Origin: Musa acuminata AAA Group
Lineage: Eukaryota > Streptophyta > Magnoliopsida > Zingiberales > Musaceae
Reading direction: 5' to 3'
Length of the DNA: 64,000 nt
Assembly (NCBI RefSeq): GCF_036884655.1
Contig: NC_088338.1
Coordinates: forward strand, 4,225,501-4,289,500
Below, piece after piece: positions 19,580 to 31,974 of this stretch; the stretch's first letter is position 1; every line of letters starts with the position of its first letter. The notes beneath the pieces are model-generated. The model saw only the letters and a program-made list of their open reading frames with translations, did no database searches and was not told where the DNA came from. Both the position numbers and the translations under genes were made by a program.

Positions 19580-21830
19580 CTAATTTTCTGTTTGAGCAAT
19601 CTCATTCATAATCTATTTGGTTTAGTTATTACTAGGTTTGACCAAAGGAACTATAAGCCTTGTGACACAGCACCTGTTAAATTGTAGATTTAGTTGGTAC
19701 CTTAGATGGAACATGCAATTTCTTCACTGAGGTAAAGTCCATCTAATAACTCTGCTTTTTGTAATGTTGAAGCCCATGTCAACAAATTATCTTGTAACTT
19801 GTTTAAACTGATGTTAGTCTAGTTTATGTAAACATGACATTCTTGACTTCAGAAAAAAAAACAACAAACAAAATATTGCAGTCTAAAGATGTATTATGGT
19901 AAAAGCCCTCTGTAATATAAGAGTCTCACATTAGCCATTTTTGCTGACCTCCCACAAGTTCACATAAAGAGAAAATAGTCAAATACTTTAACTAGAAGAA
20001 AGTATCAATTTTTGCACCATCCATAGACTAAGGCTTCAAAGATGCCTTAGTCCAATCAACAATCAAAATTTCAAAAGAAGTTCTGATCTGCATGCAATCA
20101 AGGAATCACAAGCATATGCAGCTGCATATGCAATTTAATTAAAATATTCAAAATTAATATTTAATTGAGTGTAAGTAAAGACTGCACAATAAAGTCCAAA
20201 GTCCAAACTTATTATTATGCTAAGACCCAAGCAAAAAATATATTGATTTATTCTCAATGAAGAACTTATTTAGGTGATAAGTTACAAAAAATAAATGTGA
20301 TGTCTCACATTTATGGATATACATAGTAGTATCAAGATAATAAGAATACTTGACGCAATATGGACAAAAAGGAAATATGAATCACATACATGATCATGTT
20401 TTCATGCATTTTGTTGTTGATCTTGATCTCAATCAAAATCAAACACTAACTAATACTGACTCATCTTGTAGAGGTGGGAAACCTTTCACCATATTTCTTA
20501 TACAAATAAGAAAACTTCCATTTTTTATATAAAAAGGAACTTCAAATCTGTACGGTCTTAAGAGGGTGCTTTCCGCCAAACTTTAGAACAGTTATGAGAT
20601 TTTAAAAAATAATGGAGTTTGTAAGTCCCTGAAAGTCCATCCAAAAAGACATTCACATGATATTGCAATCAAGTGAAAATGCAAAAAAGACATCCAACTA
20701 TATTTAAAATAAGTTTAAAAATGTGGAGGACAATTTTAATAATCCAAACCTTTGATTCTAAATAAAAGATTTTTGTTTGCGTTCAACTTCATGTATAGTC
20801 TTGCACCTAGTGTTTTGCTGAATAAACTTAAGATTATGATTGCATTGCAAACCTCAAATATTTGTGGAACGTATCCTTTGACTACCTGCTAGAAACAAAA
20901 TTATAATCCTCCTTGCGGTAGGTGTGACGACATATGGTAAACCATCCTTTAATGTTGGGTAAAACTAAATGAGAATATTTTTAATCATCGGATAGAGGAG
21001 AATACCCATGATGATAGATTTCTTAAATGCCTTAAAAGTGGTTTGGACTACATACTATGCCAATTATGATGTTTATTGCTTCACTCTGAGCTTCATCTGC
21101 AACTCAGTTTTAGTACCAGTATAGATAACCAGATATGCTTCTACTATATAGTGCATAAGTACTACTTGTATCAGGCATCCAATATGACTAGAATGATTTA
21201 GTACAAGATTCCATAGTCTTATGGTCACTAAAGAGCAGAGTTCATTCATCTATTCACAAAACCACCCTTAGGTTTTTAAACAGGACATGTCTTGAGCACT
21301 CCAGTGTTAGAAATGTGTCCTGCTTTTTTTTTATAGGATAACTCATTTTTTGAAGAAATCCACAGATTAACTACTATCATATATACATATATGATAGTTT
21401 TGTTTTTTATTTAAACAATGATTACATTCTCATGGTTCAATCAATCTGCAACTCATAGCGCTGTTGTTGAAGTTTCATCTGCAAAATCCAAAATTTTGTC
21501 CATTCAGTATTTTTGAATTGGTTGTTAAACTTATATACAAAGTATTTTAACAGTTTTCTCAGTGTCATCATATTCATCATCATCATTTATTTATCTCTGC
21601 CAAGAACAGAAACAATTGCATGTTGCTCACATTGCATTTAGTATCATTTTTGGCATCAGCCACATTCAATATATTTGTATATACAACAAAAGCTGTTTCT
21701 CATAATCATATTATCATATATATTGCATACTCTGTAAATATATGGATATACATGCATAAATTATGCTGTTCGGATATATACTTTATCGCACATAGATATT
21801 TTCGATCGAAGAGCGGAATAGTTTTTCTTA
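19580..21830. other. AT-rich non-coding stretch
   Basis: No convincing coding region. Two palindromes stand out: a perfect 20-bp one at 20112-20131 and a 26-bp one (12-bp arms) at 21373-21398. Otherwise this is ordinary AT-rich intergenic or intronic DNA. Confidence 0.4.
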
Positions 21831-21837
21831 GCTGCAG

Positions 21838-22955
21838 GTCCACATTCCAGGCTAAGATGAAAAGAAAGTTGTCCCCTAATCTACAATTGGCTGGACAAGT
21901 GCAGTACATGACTGATTTTAATACTATAAGTGGTACCTACCCCCTCTTCTCTTTTACTTTGGGATTTTCTTTGGTTGATGTGGGTGAACTTTTTTTTACT
22001 TAAAAAAAAAAGTTAATCTACTTTAGTCATGATGCAAAATTACATTCAGGACAAATCTGGGCACTCAAATTATTGGAAACCCTGTGGACTTCTGCCTTGT
22101 ATCCAAGTCTGCCAGATGAAGTATGCATAGTCTTATGTGATGAATGCTCGACACCATCTTAATACATCAACCCTTCTTGTATAGTATATACAGTCAATCA
22201 GAATATTTTTCAAAGACCACCCACGATCCTTAGTTTTGGTATTGCACTGAGCTGCAATAGCCGAGTTGGAGTTCCCTCATCAGTACTCCACAGTCTTGCC
22301 TTTTGCAACTTTTGAGATTTGCGCTGGGTGATAACGGTAGTCAGCATCAACTGACTTGATGTTATGAACATCATTGCACTTGGAATTGCTCTGGCTCAGA
22401 GTAGCAAGAAGTAAGTTGAAACTTTCTTACTACTTGTAGCACATTCAAACCTCTTTGACATGTCAAGTCAGATCTCACATGTGCCTCGAGCAATCTTGAT
22501 TGCTAATTCTTGTATCTCAAAAATATGAACTTGGTTCTTCTTGATATACCTGATCATATAAATGTCCGTTTTATCCTTGCTAAATAATATCATTGAACTA
22601 CTTGTTAGAAACTTCTGCCCCCAGTTTCTTTCTCCTCAATTTCGGCTGCAGAATAAAATATATGTTTTCCTGTGTCTTTGATATCATTCTACTCCATAAA
22701 CCAAATTTTTTATTTCTATCTTTTAGTCACTCTTCAGCCAAAATTATTGTCCTTTACTTCTTTCAGGTTTCATATTGTATTGTATTTGGACATAATTAAA
22801 ACCTCAGCAAACTATTGCCGTTAAAATAAAGCCATGCTTGTCAACTGCATGTAGCTTTGCAATGGAATGTAATTTTTTGCTTCAATTTTCAGAATGCATT
22901 GCCTCAACTAGGTGAGGATCTTGTATCTTTCTTGGAATCTGTGAAGCCCTCTTGA
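21838..22955 (+). CDS. Last exons of an unrecognised protein gene
   Basis: Three segments join in phase: 21838-21932 (after GCTGCAG), 22050-22120 (after ACATTCAG, before GTATGC) and 22893-22955 (after AATTTTCAG, ending TGA). They read STFQAKMKRKLSPNLQLAGQ, VQYMTDFNTISGQIWALKLL, ETLWTSALYPSLPDE and NALPQLGEDLVSFLESVKPS. The codon split AGT-G/GA across the first junction is what a real intron would give. I do not recognise the family; the C terminus looks helical and acidic with no cysteine motif or membrane segment. The join from 22120 to 22893 assumes no further exon between them. 5' exons are uncertain; 17956-18046 is one candidate. Confidence 0.42.
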
Positions 22956-22975
22956 ACCTAGTATTTTTCATGTGC

Positions 22976-23398
22976 AGAGGCCTCAGTAGATGGACTCATA
23001 ACTGAAGCTTAGGGGAATTCATGAACCAGCACTTTGTGTATTCCATTATTTCTTGCATCATTTTTTGCAGAGGCTGCCTATATGTGGACTCATAGCTCAA
23101 GCTGAGTAAAATCATGAATTAACACTAAGTCTACTCCTTTTTGTTGCTCAGTTATTGTGGCATCACATTTTTAGAATTCAATATTTTTGTAACAGGAAGG
23201 GATCTTCTTGTTCCAGAACATGTAGTCTATTCCATTGTTTCTTGCAGAGGCTTCCTATATGTGAACACATAGTAAAATCATGAATTAACACTAAAGTCTT
23301 CTCCTCTGTGGATCAGTTATTGTGGCATCACATTTTTAGAATTCAATATTATTGTAACAGGAAGGGATCTTCCTGTTCCAGAACATGTAGGTTGTCGC
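22976..23398. repeat. Tandem duplication/triplication of a 3'-flanking segment
   Basis: CAGAGGC is followed by GGACTCATA or GAACACATA and AA(A/T)CATGAATTAACAC-like blocks at about 22976, 23070 and 23251. The last two units also share ATTGTGGCATCACATTTTTA and GAAGGGATCTTC(T/C)TGTTCC. Their spacing is about 180 bp and they are roughly 90% alike by eye. Confidence 0.85.
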
Positions 23399-23796
23399 AG
23401 CAAAGTAACCCCTTCAAGCAATTGGGAGAAGAGATCTCACCTTGGAACTCCGCTTGTTTCTCCGAAGTTGATGCCACTCTTGGGAGTTGTCCTTTGTTTA
23501 GTGCACTATTTAGATGCTCAAGCCCAATCGATAAGGATGAAAATTGTTCTGTTCAGATGGAAGAAACAAGCAATCCCTGGCTTTCAGGTACATGCTGAGC
23601 CCTTTTCATGGCATGCAAAATCTTTTCTTTAGGCTTGTCAGGTGGGCTATATGGTTCAGACTTTGATGCTACTTTATGAACCTTGCAAAGGAGATTGAAA
23701 CTGATGTACTTGTATTGGGAGAAAGCCTTTTTAATGATTGGCTCCTGTTTATGTTGTTGTCGGGCAGGACATATTATAAGGTACGTGAAGAGATGA
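23361..23796 (+). CDS. Exon-like pair, unrecognised protein end
   Basis: An open segment from 23361 (after TTGTAACAG) or 23391 (after ATGTAG) to 23587 reads QSNPFKQLGEEISPWNSACF, SEVDATLGSCPLFSALFRCS and ETSNPWLSG. A GT donor follows, and an in-phase exon 23768-23796 gives HIIRYVKR and TGA. Composition and splice sites look genuine but I recognise no family. It may be an alternative 3' end of the preceding unassigned gene or a separate gene fragment; the duplicated segment just upstream copies its possible start. Confidence 0.3.
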
Positions 23797-23799
23797 TGG

Positions 23800-24465
23800 A
23801 TGGTGATGCTTGAGGTCTACCATCCAAAACTGCATGTACCATGGTACTGTCATACTTTCACAACTCTTTTTGACTCCACCATTCCCTCTTCAGCATCTCT
23901 TTTATGAAATAGAGCATTGTCTATTAAGATTTTTGAAGGTTGTAATTATCGGTCAATGGGCAATCCCTGGAATCATTAGGATACATTTGACGGAAACATT
24001 AGTGGGTCTTCTTCTTCCACATTAATCTTTTTATGAAAGAACATGATTTTATGGTGGATTTCACATACGAAAAATATTGGAGTAGTCTCATAATTTGTTA
24101 TGGAATTCTCTTTGTTTTATTTGAAGTATCACAACTGAGAACTTTATTTTAGGTATTAGTTGTGTTTAAGATAAAAAATCTTGTGCCTTTTTTTTTTGTC
24201 ATGGACACAAAAAGGGACATTACCCATTGCTTGTAGGTTTGGATGGTTTGGAGAACTTGTTGTAATGGGCTGGTTCATGGCCTATCTGACCTTCACTTTG
24301 GAATGGCAGTATGTGTTCGTCTGGTCCATAGGCAGTCCTAAACCAGTCATTCTATAACCAGCCACAGATGTCATTTTTGTTCTGATATTTGATGAGATGT
24401 ACCGATCAATAGTAATGTCGGAGAAGAAAACGAGCAAATTACTCGAGAGAATTAAGAAAACAATA
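23800..24465. other. Intergenic, no gene seen
   Basis: T-rich DNA with short frames only. Confidence 0.4.
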
Positions 24466-24469
24466 GTTA

Positions 24470-25105
24470 CGACTTTCTGTCACTGTTATAGAATGACTGG
24501 TTTTTCCATGGCCAAGCCAGACAAGTTCGATGGGAGCATAGAAGTCCACCAAAACCAAACAGTTAAGAGGTTTAGAACTACAATTGAAAGAAAAAAAGTC
24601 TCGGACTTTAAATGTTGGAGAATGGGACAATCAACTTGCTCTCAAGAAATAGATATGTTTGATGGGGAATCAAGAAAAGGAAACAGTAGCTTTTGACTAT
24701 GTATCTGTTTATGAAATGACTGGTTCTTTCATCACCAACCAGACAAGTCCACTGGGAGCCCTAGAAATCTGGGAAACAAAATAATTAGAGTTACAATTAG
24801 AAGAAAAATCATGGAAGAAATGTATTGAATCTTTTCTTTTCTATCACCAAGCTAGAAAAGTCCAATGGAAGCCATATAAATCCAGCCAAAGCACATAATT
24901 AAAGTTGCAATCCAAAACAAAAATCTTTGACTTGGTTTTGGTGAAGAAAGCATTCTATTTGATGATAAATCAAGATAAAAAGTCAATAGTTTTGAATATT
25001 TTTCAGTGTACCTCTTTTTTCATTGGCAGTCCAATGAGAGCCATATAAATCCTGCAAGACCAGATAATTAGAGTTGCAATCAAAAGAAAAATCAACTTGG
25101 TTGTG
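24470..25105. repeat. Four-unit degenerate tandem repeat
   Basis: Each unit carries CCA-GACAAGTCC-x-TGGGAGCC-like sequence, then ATAAATCC or ATCTGG, then ATAATTAGAGTT(A/G)CAAT and AGAAAAATC. Units lie near 24510, 24735, 24850 and 25025. Spacing is uneven (about 110-230 bp), so units have gained or lost internal sequence. Confidence 0.7.
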
Positions 25106-26640
25106 AGCTTTCACCAGCTCTGTAATTTCAATTGGTAACAAGAACAGGGAGCATTAGGGAAACTCCCATTAAAGCTTTGTGATCCAAGTCTATTACAACC
25201 TCACAAATTTCTGACAAAGGCTTCAAATGCATTTAGCTTTTAATATCTGCCCAGAAGAAACATGGCACCATCACCAATCTTGCATGCTATCCAACAGAGT
25301 GTGGTATGTGTTGCCACAGCAGGTGGTGGTGCTGTATCAGGCATTGCAGAAAGCAGACTTTATTCAGAACATGAAGCTCATGATGAAAGTTAAATTTTCT
25401 CTCCCTTACTGGTGAGCTCATGATGAAAGTTCTCAAAGGTTGGAGTTCACATCTCCCACACATGATGACAAGTATGATACCAAAGAAATGCATCTCACTG
25501 GATCCATATTCCCACAGATACAACAGTATTATACTGTCTGATGGTATCAACTCTCACAGAGACATTCAGGCCCCCATGGTAATACTATTGACCAAGAGAC
25601 ATTATTATTTTGCCACAAGGCTATTGGATAAATAAGATATTCATCAACCAGCAAAGTCCTCAAATTACATTATACACCCAAATATTTTAATTTTTTTTCC
25701 TAGCTAATTCCTTTGTCTTTTTATTGGTATATAGGAGACATCAAGACTGAGTATGCTATCATAGATTAGTTGGTTCCTTTGGTCAACCAAAACAAACTTC
25801 CATGAGAGTTAAAGCTTTAAGAGCACAGTTTAAGAAGTAATTTATTGTTCTTGAATGACACTCATGTATTAGTTCATACTGCAAGCATAAATTGTAGCCC
25901 ACAAACAATGCTCACAAAAAAAATCATTAATTTTCTTCCTATGGTTTCTTGTTTGTGTGTCTTGGATCTGATCACATTCAAAGCCAAATCTAATACATTT
26001 GAAGGTTGTATAAGATTCATAGTCACAGTATATTATTTTTCTTGATCAAATACCAGAGACTGGGCTTTGGATTGCAACTTACTTTGAGTTGTATTCTCAG
26101 GATGAATATGAAGTTGGCTTTTGTTGGGTCCATCTCCTTTGGATGCTTCCTGCTAAAGCAAACACTACTATCTTTGACCATTGAATGCCTAGTTAGTGCC
26201 CCAAACATATTTCCAGTGGTAGCTGTGACTCTCCAACTGAACCAATAAATTCCTCCATTACCATCACCTTTAATTCCACCTCCTCAATTTACTCTGTCTC
26301 CCTTCCTCCCTGTGAGTGACCAGCTTTGTTGTGCCCATCACAGGCCAAAGGTATGCAACTTCATGACACTGTGTCTTTTGCATCAGCCTCCATGTCAAGA
26401 CAATCTTGAGCTCCCACACACTGCTCAAAAGAACAAAGAAAGAAAGCTCCTTTTTCGTTCCAACCTCAGAGGCGCGAATGGTGGGGCTTGGCACCTCGAA
26501 GGTGCTTCAAAAATTGGAACCTTTTGATGCCTAAAGGTGCCCGTCTACCCTAATCATCTCTTTAAGGTGCGTCTCCTTTCCTGTTACTTCGTTTTCTGAA
26601 CCATTGAAGTGTTGCAGAGATGGTGGATGCAGAGCAGGAG
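25106..26640. other. Upstream region of the receptor kinase gene
   Basis: Mostly AT-rich, rising in GC towards 26570. A short direct repeat (GCTCATGATGAAAGTT) occurs at about 25376 and 25417. The segment from roughly 26570 is the likely promoter-proximal and 5' UTR region of the kinase gene; no clear TATA box was assigned. Confidence 0.4.
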
Positions 26641-26651
26641 GAAGGGAGGAG

Positions 26652-26675
26652 ATGAAGAACAGCATCTTTTCATGA
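26652..26675 (+). promoter_or_regulatory. uORF1 upstream of the LRR kinase
   Basis: A seven-codon frame MKNSIFS ends in TGA at 26673-26675. The stop overlaps the start of the next uORF (ATGA at 26672-26675). It is regulatory only if the transcript starts upstream of 26652. Confidence 0.5.
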
Positions 26676-26737
26676 CCGAAAAGCAACCCATCTCTTGTTT
26701 GCTTGCTCTTCGTTGGTTCTTAATCCTTCGCACCTAA
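26672..26737 (+). promoter_or_regulatory. uORF2 overlapping the kinase start codon
   Basis: A 21-residue frame [21 protein letters not shown] ends in TAA at 26735-26737, whose last A is the first base of the kinase ATG (TAATG). This arrangement allows termination-reinitiation or blocking of main-frame translation. Confidence 0.5.
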
Positions 26738-29295
26738 TGGGCGTCGGGTTCTTTGCCTTCTACCTCTCGATAACTCTGCTGCTGAGGTGCTTGGCGTCGC
26801 AGCAGCCGAACACAGACGCCGCCTTCGTCTCTGAGTTCTTCCGGCGGATGGGGGTGGCGCCCTCCTCCACCAATGGCAACTCCTCCCAGGTTTGCTCGTG
26901 GAGAGGGGTCTCCTGCGATGGCCAGACCGAGAGAGTCGTCAGCTTGGTGGCTCCCGGCTTCGGGTTCGCCGGCCCGATCCCGGAAATCACTATCGGAAAG
27001 CTCAGCGTACTCCGAGTCTTGGATCTCGGCGACAACAACATCACTGCTCTTCCTTCAGACTTCGGGGAATTGAGTGGTTCCCTCAGAAGCCTCAACCTCT
27101 CCTCGAACGAGATCTCGGGGCCGCTTCCGACCAACATCGGCAACTTCAAGCGGATGGAAAGCCTCGACCTTTCGCGCAACCGGTTCTCAGGGGAGATCCC
27201 GAGCGAGGTCCGCTCGCTGTCGAGCCTGCGGGTCCTCAATCTCAGCAAGAACTCGTTGGAGTCAAGCATTCCGAACGCCATTCTCGGATGCGTCTCCCTG
27301 GTTGCAGTTGATCTTTCCAGCAACAGGTTGAGCGGGAGCGTCCCCGATGGATTTGGCGCCACTTTCGCAAACCTAAGCACCTTGGATCTCTCAGAAAACG
27401 AGATCAGCGGAAAGATGCCAGATTTATCCGGGTTGAATTCGATCACCTATCTCAATCTCTCTGGCAATCTTCTCCGGGACTTGGATCTCGGGGGAATCCG
27501 AGGCCCGTTGCAGGTCATCGACCTTAGCAATAACCAGTTCCATGGCCTCATCTCCCAGGTGAACACCAGCTCCATCTCCACCTGGTCTTCTCTGGTTTAC
27601 CTTGACGTGTCGATGAACGAGCTCACCGGAGAGTTCTTCTCCGGTCTGGGGGATTTGAGGTCACTAAAGCATCTCAACCTTGCATTCAACAAGTTCTCCA
27701 GCCAAGAATTCCTTCACATAGAAATGCCTTCTGCCCTACAGTATCTCAACTTGTCCAAGACCAATCTCACTGGCCAAATTCCACCTGGGATCTCTCAATT
27801 GCATGACCTGAAGGTGTTTGATGTTTCGCAGAATCATATCACTGGCAAGATCCCTGAGCTAAGCACTGGGAACCTGCGAGTGATAGACCTTTCAGTGAAC
27901 AATCTCACAGGTGAAATCCCAGAGTCCTTGCAACAGAAGCTATCCAGTATGGAAAGGTTCAACTTCTCCTACAACAATCTCACTTACTGTGCCGAGAAAT
28001 TTTCGCCGGAAACACTCATTTCGTCATTCATTGGGTCACAAAGTGACTGCCCCATTGCAGTCAATCCAGATGGTGTTGGATCCAAGGGTAGCAAACGCAG
28101 GGCTCTCAAGCTAGGACTGGCCATAGCTTTCTCGGTGTTCTTTCTGTTTGCAGGGCTCATCTGCCTTGCCGTTGCATGGCGAAGGAGGGGGAAATCCTGG
28201 GCAATTAAGCAACCATCGTTCAAAGAGGAGCAAAATGTCTCTGGCCCCTTCCGCTTCCAGACCGATTCGACTACTTGGGTTGCCGATGTCAAGCTTGCTA
28301 CTTCGGTGCCTGTTATCATCTTCGCGAAGCCATTACTGAACTTTACCTTTGCTGACCTCTTGAGTGCAACCTCCCATTTTGATCAAGGAACCTTGTTGGC
28401 AGAGGGAAAGTTTGGACCAGTCTATCAAGGATTTCTACCTGGAGGAATCAATGTTGCTGTGAAGGTCTTGGTTCATGGATCAGCAGTGACAGACCAGGAA
28501 GCTGCCAAAGAGCTTGAGCGGCTCGGCCAGATCAAGCACCCCAATTTAGTGCCCTTAGCTGGTTACTGCTTAGCCGGGGATCAAAGGATTGCTATATATG
28601 ATTACATGGATAATGGAAACCTACAGAATCTACTTCATGATCTACCACTGGGTGTGCAGTCAACTGAAGATTGGACTAGTGATACATGGGAGCAAGATAA
28701 TGCCGATGCGCAAAGCATCACGACGGAAGGGATGACTACTTGGAGATTCCGACACAATATTGCATTAGGTACTGCAAGGGCATTGGCATTTCTCCATCAT
28801 GGATGTTCTCCCCAGATAGTTCACAGAGATGTGAAGGCAAGTAGCATCTATCTTGACTCGGCACTGGAGCCTAGGTTAGCTGACTTTGGACTATCATGTT
28901 TAGTTGGGGCTAGCATGGAGGGTGAATTGTCTCAAGGATCACCAGGTTATGCTCCTCCAGAGTTCTCTGAGCCAGAAAATGCATCTGCAACAACGAAATC
29001 CGATGTTTATGGGTTTGGGGTGGTGCTGTTTGAGCTTCTTACAGGGAAAAAACCAATTGGAGATGAATATGCTGGAGACAAAGAGACTACTTTAGTCGGT
29101 TGGGCGAGGGCTTTGGTTAGAAGAAACGAGCTCACAAGATTAGTTGATCCAAAGATTCGTGAAACGGGACCTGAGAAACAAATGGAGGAAGCACTAAGAA
29201 TTGCCTATCTATGTACAGCTGACTCACCGTCGAAGAGGCCATCCATGCAGCAGATTGTTGGTCTTCTGAAGGACATTGAGCCTGCCACAATTTAG
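26737..29295 (+). CDS. LRR receptor-like serine/threonine kinase (At2g24230-like)
   Basis: Single-exon gene for 852 residues; ATG 26737 is the first in-frame ATG and begins a signal peptide ([20 protein letters not shown]). Order of domains: N-terminal LRR cap with a WRGVSC motif (about 50-60), about a dozen plant LRRs (about 75-430, repeats of LxxLxLSxNxxSGxIP), a transmembrane helix (about 460-485) and a kinase domain (about 545-845). Kinase motifs are intact: Gly-rich loop AEGKFGPVY, Lys576 in VAVKVL, HRDVK with Asp698, DFG at 716-718, and PGYAPPEF. An unusual acidic insert (about 640-670, [19 protein letters not shown]) lies between subdomains as in the Arabidopsis At2g24230 type, which has about the same length. 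It should be a plasma-membrane receptor with a cytosolic kinase; ligand unknown. GC falls strongly from 5' to 3', a monocot trait. The antisense frames are shadows. Confidence 0.93.
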   Translation: MGVGFFAFYLSITLLLRCLASQQPNTDAAFVSEFFRRMGVAPSSTNGNSSQVCSWRGVSCDGQTERVVSLVAPGFGFAGPIPEITIGKLSVLRVLDLGDNNITALPSDFGELSGSLRSLNLSSNEISGPLPTNIGNFKRMESLDLSRNRFSGEIPSEVRSLSSLRVLNLSKNSLESSIPNAILGCVSLVAVDLSSNRLSGSVPDGFGATFANLSTLDLSENEISGKMPDLSGLNSITYLNLSGNLLRDLDLGGIRGPLQVIDLSNNQFHGLISQVNTSSISTWSSLVYLDVSMNELTGEFFSGLGDLRSLKHLNLAFNKFSSQEFLHIEMPSALQYLNLSKTNLTGQIPPGISQLHDLKVFDVSQNHITGKIPELSTGNLRVIDLSVNNLTGEIPESLQQKLSSMERFNFSYNNLTYCAEKFSPETLISSFIGSQSDCPIAVNPDGVGSKGSKRRALKLGLAIAFSVFFLFAGLICLAVAWRRRGKSWAIKQPSFKEEQNVSGPFRFQTDSTTWVADVKLATSVPVIIFAKPLLNFTFADLLSATSHFDQGTLLAEGKFGPVYQGFLPGGINVAVKVLVHGSAVTDQEAAKELERLGQIKHPNLVPLAGYCLAGDQRIAIYDYMDNGNLQNLLHDLPLGVQSTEDWTSDTWEQDNADAQSITTEGMTTWRFRHNIALGTARALAFLHHGCSPQIVHRDVKASSIYLDSALEPRLADFGLSCLVGASMEGELSQGSPGYAPPEFSEPENASATTKSDVYGFGVVLFELLTGKKPIGDEYAGDKETTLVGWARALVRRNELTRLVDPKIRETGPEKQMEEALRIAYLCTADSPSKRPSMQQIVGLLKDIEPATI

Positions 29296-29821
29296 CACTG
29301 AATTGTTCAACACTTCCAACTTCGATTCAGATTTCAGGTCTTTGCTCTTCTCTTTTCTCACTTGTTTTCTGCTGTCTCCACTACATCATCTGAACAAAGG
29401 GCTTGCTATCACACTCGGGTCACATTCTCTATTAACCTTCTATGAACTACTTCATGTATCTCTACATTGGACAATCCTTTCATCTATGACAAATTAGGTA
29501 GTGTCCCTTAAAGCTACTAGAAAAGCAACCTTCAATATAACCCTCTGTTCCCTTGTCAATGATACATATTGCTCTTTTAACCTCAAATGACAGCCACTGA
29601 CTTGTCCCTGACTAGTGAAGATTGCAACTGTTTTTTTTTTTTGGCTTGGCAGATGTCTTTATCAACACATGGGATGTCAATTCTTATCATGAATAATAAT
29701 GAAAAATGAATCAGAGCTTGCTCAGCATAATTAAAGCATTGTTTATGCATTCAAGTCATCTGGACTTTGCGAGCGAATTCTTAATATAATAGAAATAAAT
29801 ATGAAGTGAAAAAAATTAATA

Positions 29822-29861
<40 letters not shown>

Positions 29862-31140
29862 CTGTTCTAGGTTGTCAAAACTTTAGGTTTTTTTTTTTTT
29901 CAAGCAGGATTTTTCTTTGTATCAGTTAATGAATTCAAATTTTGACTAAAACCCCAAGTTTGTCAACTATGATAAGTTATTCTTCCAAGGAGTAAGAATC
30001 AATCAATCTACTGGGCCCATAGCATGTCATACTCCACAAAGCAAGCCAATGAGCAAATTTTGTTGAATCTTCCACTCGTATCTTAAACTCTGGGCCTTTT
30101 GGCTTCCAAGTGGGAGAATTGACTATCCACCATCTATTATAATTAGTCAATTAGATAGCCTCCAAGCAATCAATATCAACCCACTAGTGGATAAATTTTA
30201 GAGATAAAGCCTCTACAAGTTGATGTTTTTAGTTGAAATATTATGTGCACCAGTGGCAACAATGATCTTGAAATCCCTGATGACATGGATACTTATTTAT
30301 ATTTTTATGTCGGAAAAGAACTGTTTTGTCTTTACTGACTATGCTTCTTCTGCATGCATGTGTTTATGAAATACTTCCAAATTACAAGGTAAGATCTCTC
30401 TATTGGAAAGTAAGCTCATTCCAGTTTGCTACAAGGAATAGTTGTGATGAATACATTGCACTTTATTTATTTTCCTTGTTCATTAGATCTTGTCTTGTCA
30501 CACAACAACCAGTATCTTGTCTTCTTGCTGATTCATCAGTCAAGGAAGAACTACCTCTGATTGATGCTTTGCTCCTTAGTGGTGTTCGGTTCAATAAATT
30601 CCTGTCTTCTACTTTGGTAAGAAAAGATTTGGCATGAGTACTTGTGATGACAAACCAAACACACTTGCTGGTGGCTTGGTTGGTGTACATGGTTGATGTC
30701 TTTGACTTGGATTAGCATTTCAAGATGGTTCTTGGTACTATTTAAGAAGTGGGAATACCTAAATGATTCCTTGACCTTGTCTTTGTCCTAGTCTCTTCTT
30801 GAAATATATCATTCAATCAAGTGTCCATTCTCTCTCCTTTTTTTTCTATTCAACACAGGGGACACATAATAGCAGCAATACCACCAAGAAAAGGGGAAAA
30901 AAAAGAAAGAAATCTCTATAAGTTGAATTCCTGATATCAATCAATCCCATCAGAGACAGTATTCTCGAGTGTTTCAGACAGGCATTTGTAAGGGGTGTAG
31001 TAATAGTGGGAACAAAATGGTTGGTGAATCAGGCATGAGGCTATCATAAATTCTACTTTTTGGTGGTCAATGGAGAACACCATGCAGTGAATAGGAGACT
31101 TGCAATAGGAAGGACTTGTCAAGCATAAAACATAGTTCAA
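29296..31140. other. 3' UTR of the kinase gene and intergenic DNA
   Basis: The first few hundred bases are probably 3' UTR. An (AT)n run lies at 29827-29858 and poly-T runs near 29632 and 29890. No coding region was recognised up to 31140. Confidence 0.45.
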
Positions 31141-31146
31141 TAGACA

Positions 31147-31176
31147 GTCTTCTTCTTCTTCTTCTTCTTCTTCTTA
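31147..31176. repeat. (CTT)n microsatellite
   Basis: About ten CTT/TTC trinucleotides in a row. Confidence 0.9.
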
Positions 31177-31179
31177 GTT

Positions 31180-31970
31180 CCTATTGAGCTTGCTTGTGGG
31201 GATTGGAGACTTGCAATGGAGGTTTCTATTATTTGGACTAACACAGAGAGATGTCGGAATTGAATGAGTTATCACAGTGATTATTACCCACAATTGTTGG
31301 CAAAAAGATTATACCAAACTAATATATCATAATATGTTGGAATAAACATTATGCTTTATTTTATCAGAGACATCTTCCAAGCCATGTATGAGATGAAAAT
31401 TGAAAGAGGAACATAAAAGGGATAACATGTATTGTGTTTTGTCCACATCTTATTAATTTAAGTTTTTGAGTTATGTTGATTTCTGATTTCATGTATGTTG
31501 TTGTTGATTGATTCGTTGATTTAAATTCCTCAACATGATATTAGAGTCAAGTTAACAAAAAAAAAAAAAAGGTGAGCCAAAAATTAAAAGAAATAGGTTG
31601 AGGAGGAGATTATTGACTTCAGTTCAGTAAAAGATGATAGATCAAGCTTGGTTTCAATTATCTTTGCAAATAAGAAGAAATTATCGACTCACTCGTGAAC
31701 AAAAAAAAAAATTAAGAAAAAAATTCGAAATTAAAATTGAAAGAAACAAATTGTTGCAGAAGAAATGGGAAGGTTGCAATGATTCACGAGGTCAATATTG
31801 TTGTAGCAGAAAGAAATCAAATTTCTTGCAATTGAATTAGATGAAATAAACAAAAACAAAAAAAGTTGATGATGTATATTAAATTTGATCTGTAATTTAG
31901 TAATTTAATCTTTTGAATTGCATTTGGTGTCCAATTTAACATATTGATTTAACTCGGGTACTCATCCTAG
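31180..31970. other. AT-rich intergenic DNA
   Basis: Contains a 13-14 base poly-A run (about 31557) and a Lys-rich spurious frame at 31634-31840; no gene seen. Confidence 0.4.
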
Positions 31971-31974
31971 TTTG

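Noticed and set aside
26695..26736. Extension of the kinase upstream to a TTG codon at 26695
   Set aside because: ATG 26737 starts directly at the signal peptide, and no reason exists to prefer a TTG start here.
26760..27446. 228-codon antisense frame
   Set aside because: Shadow of the GC-rich LRR part of the receptor kinase on the opposite strand.
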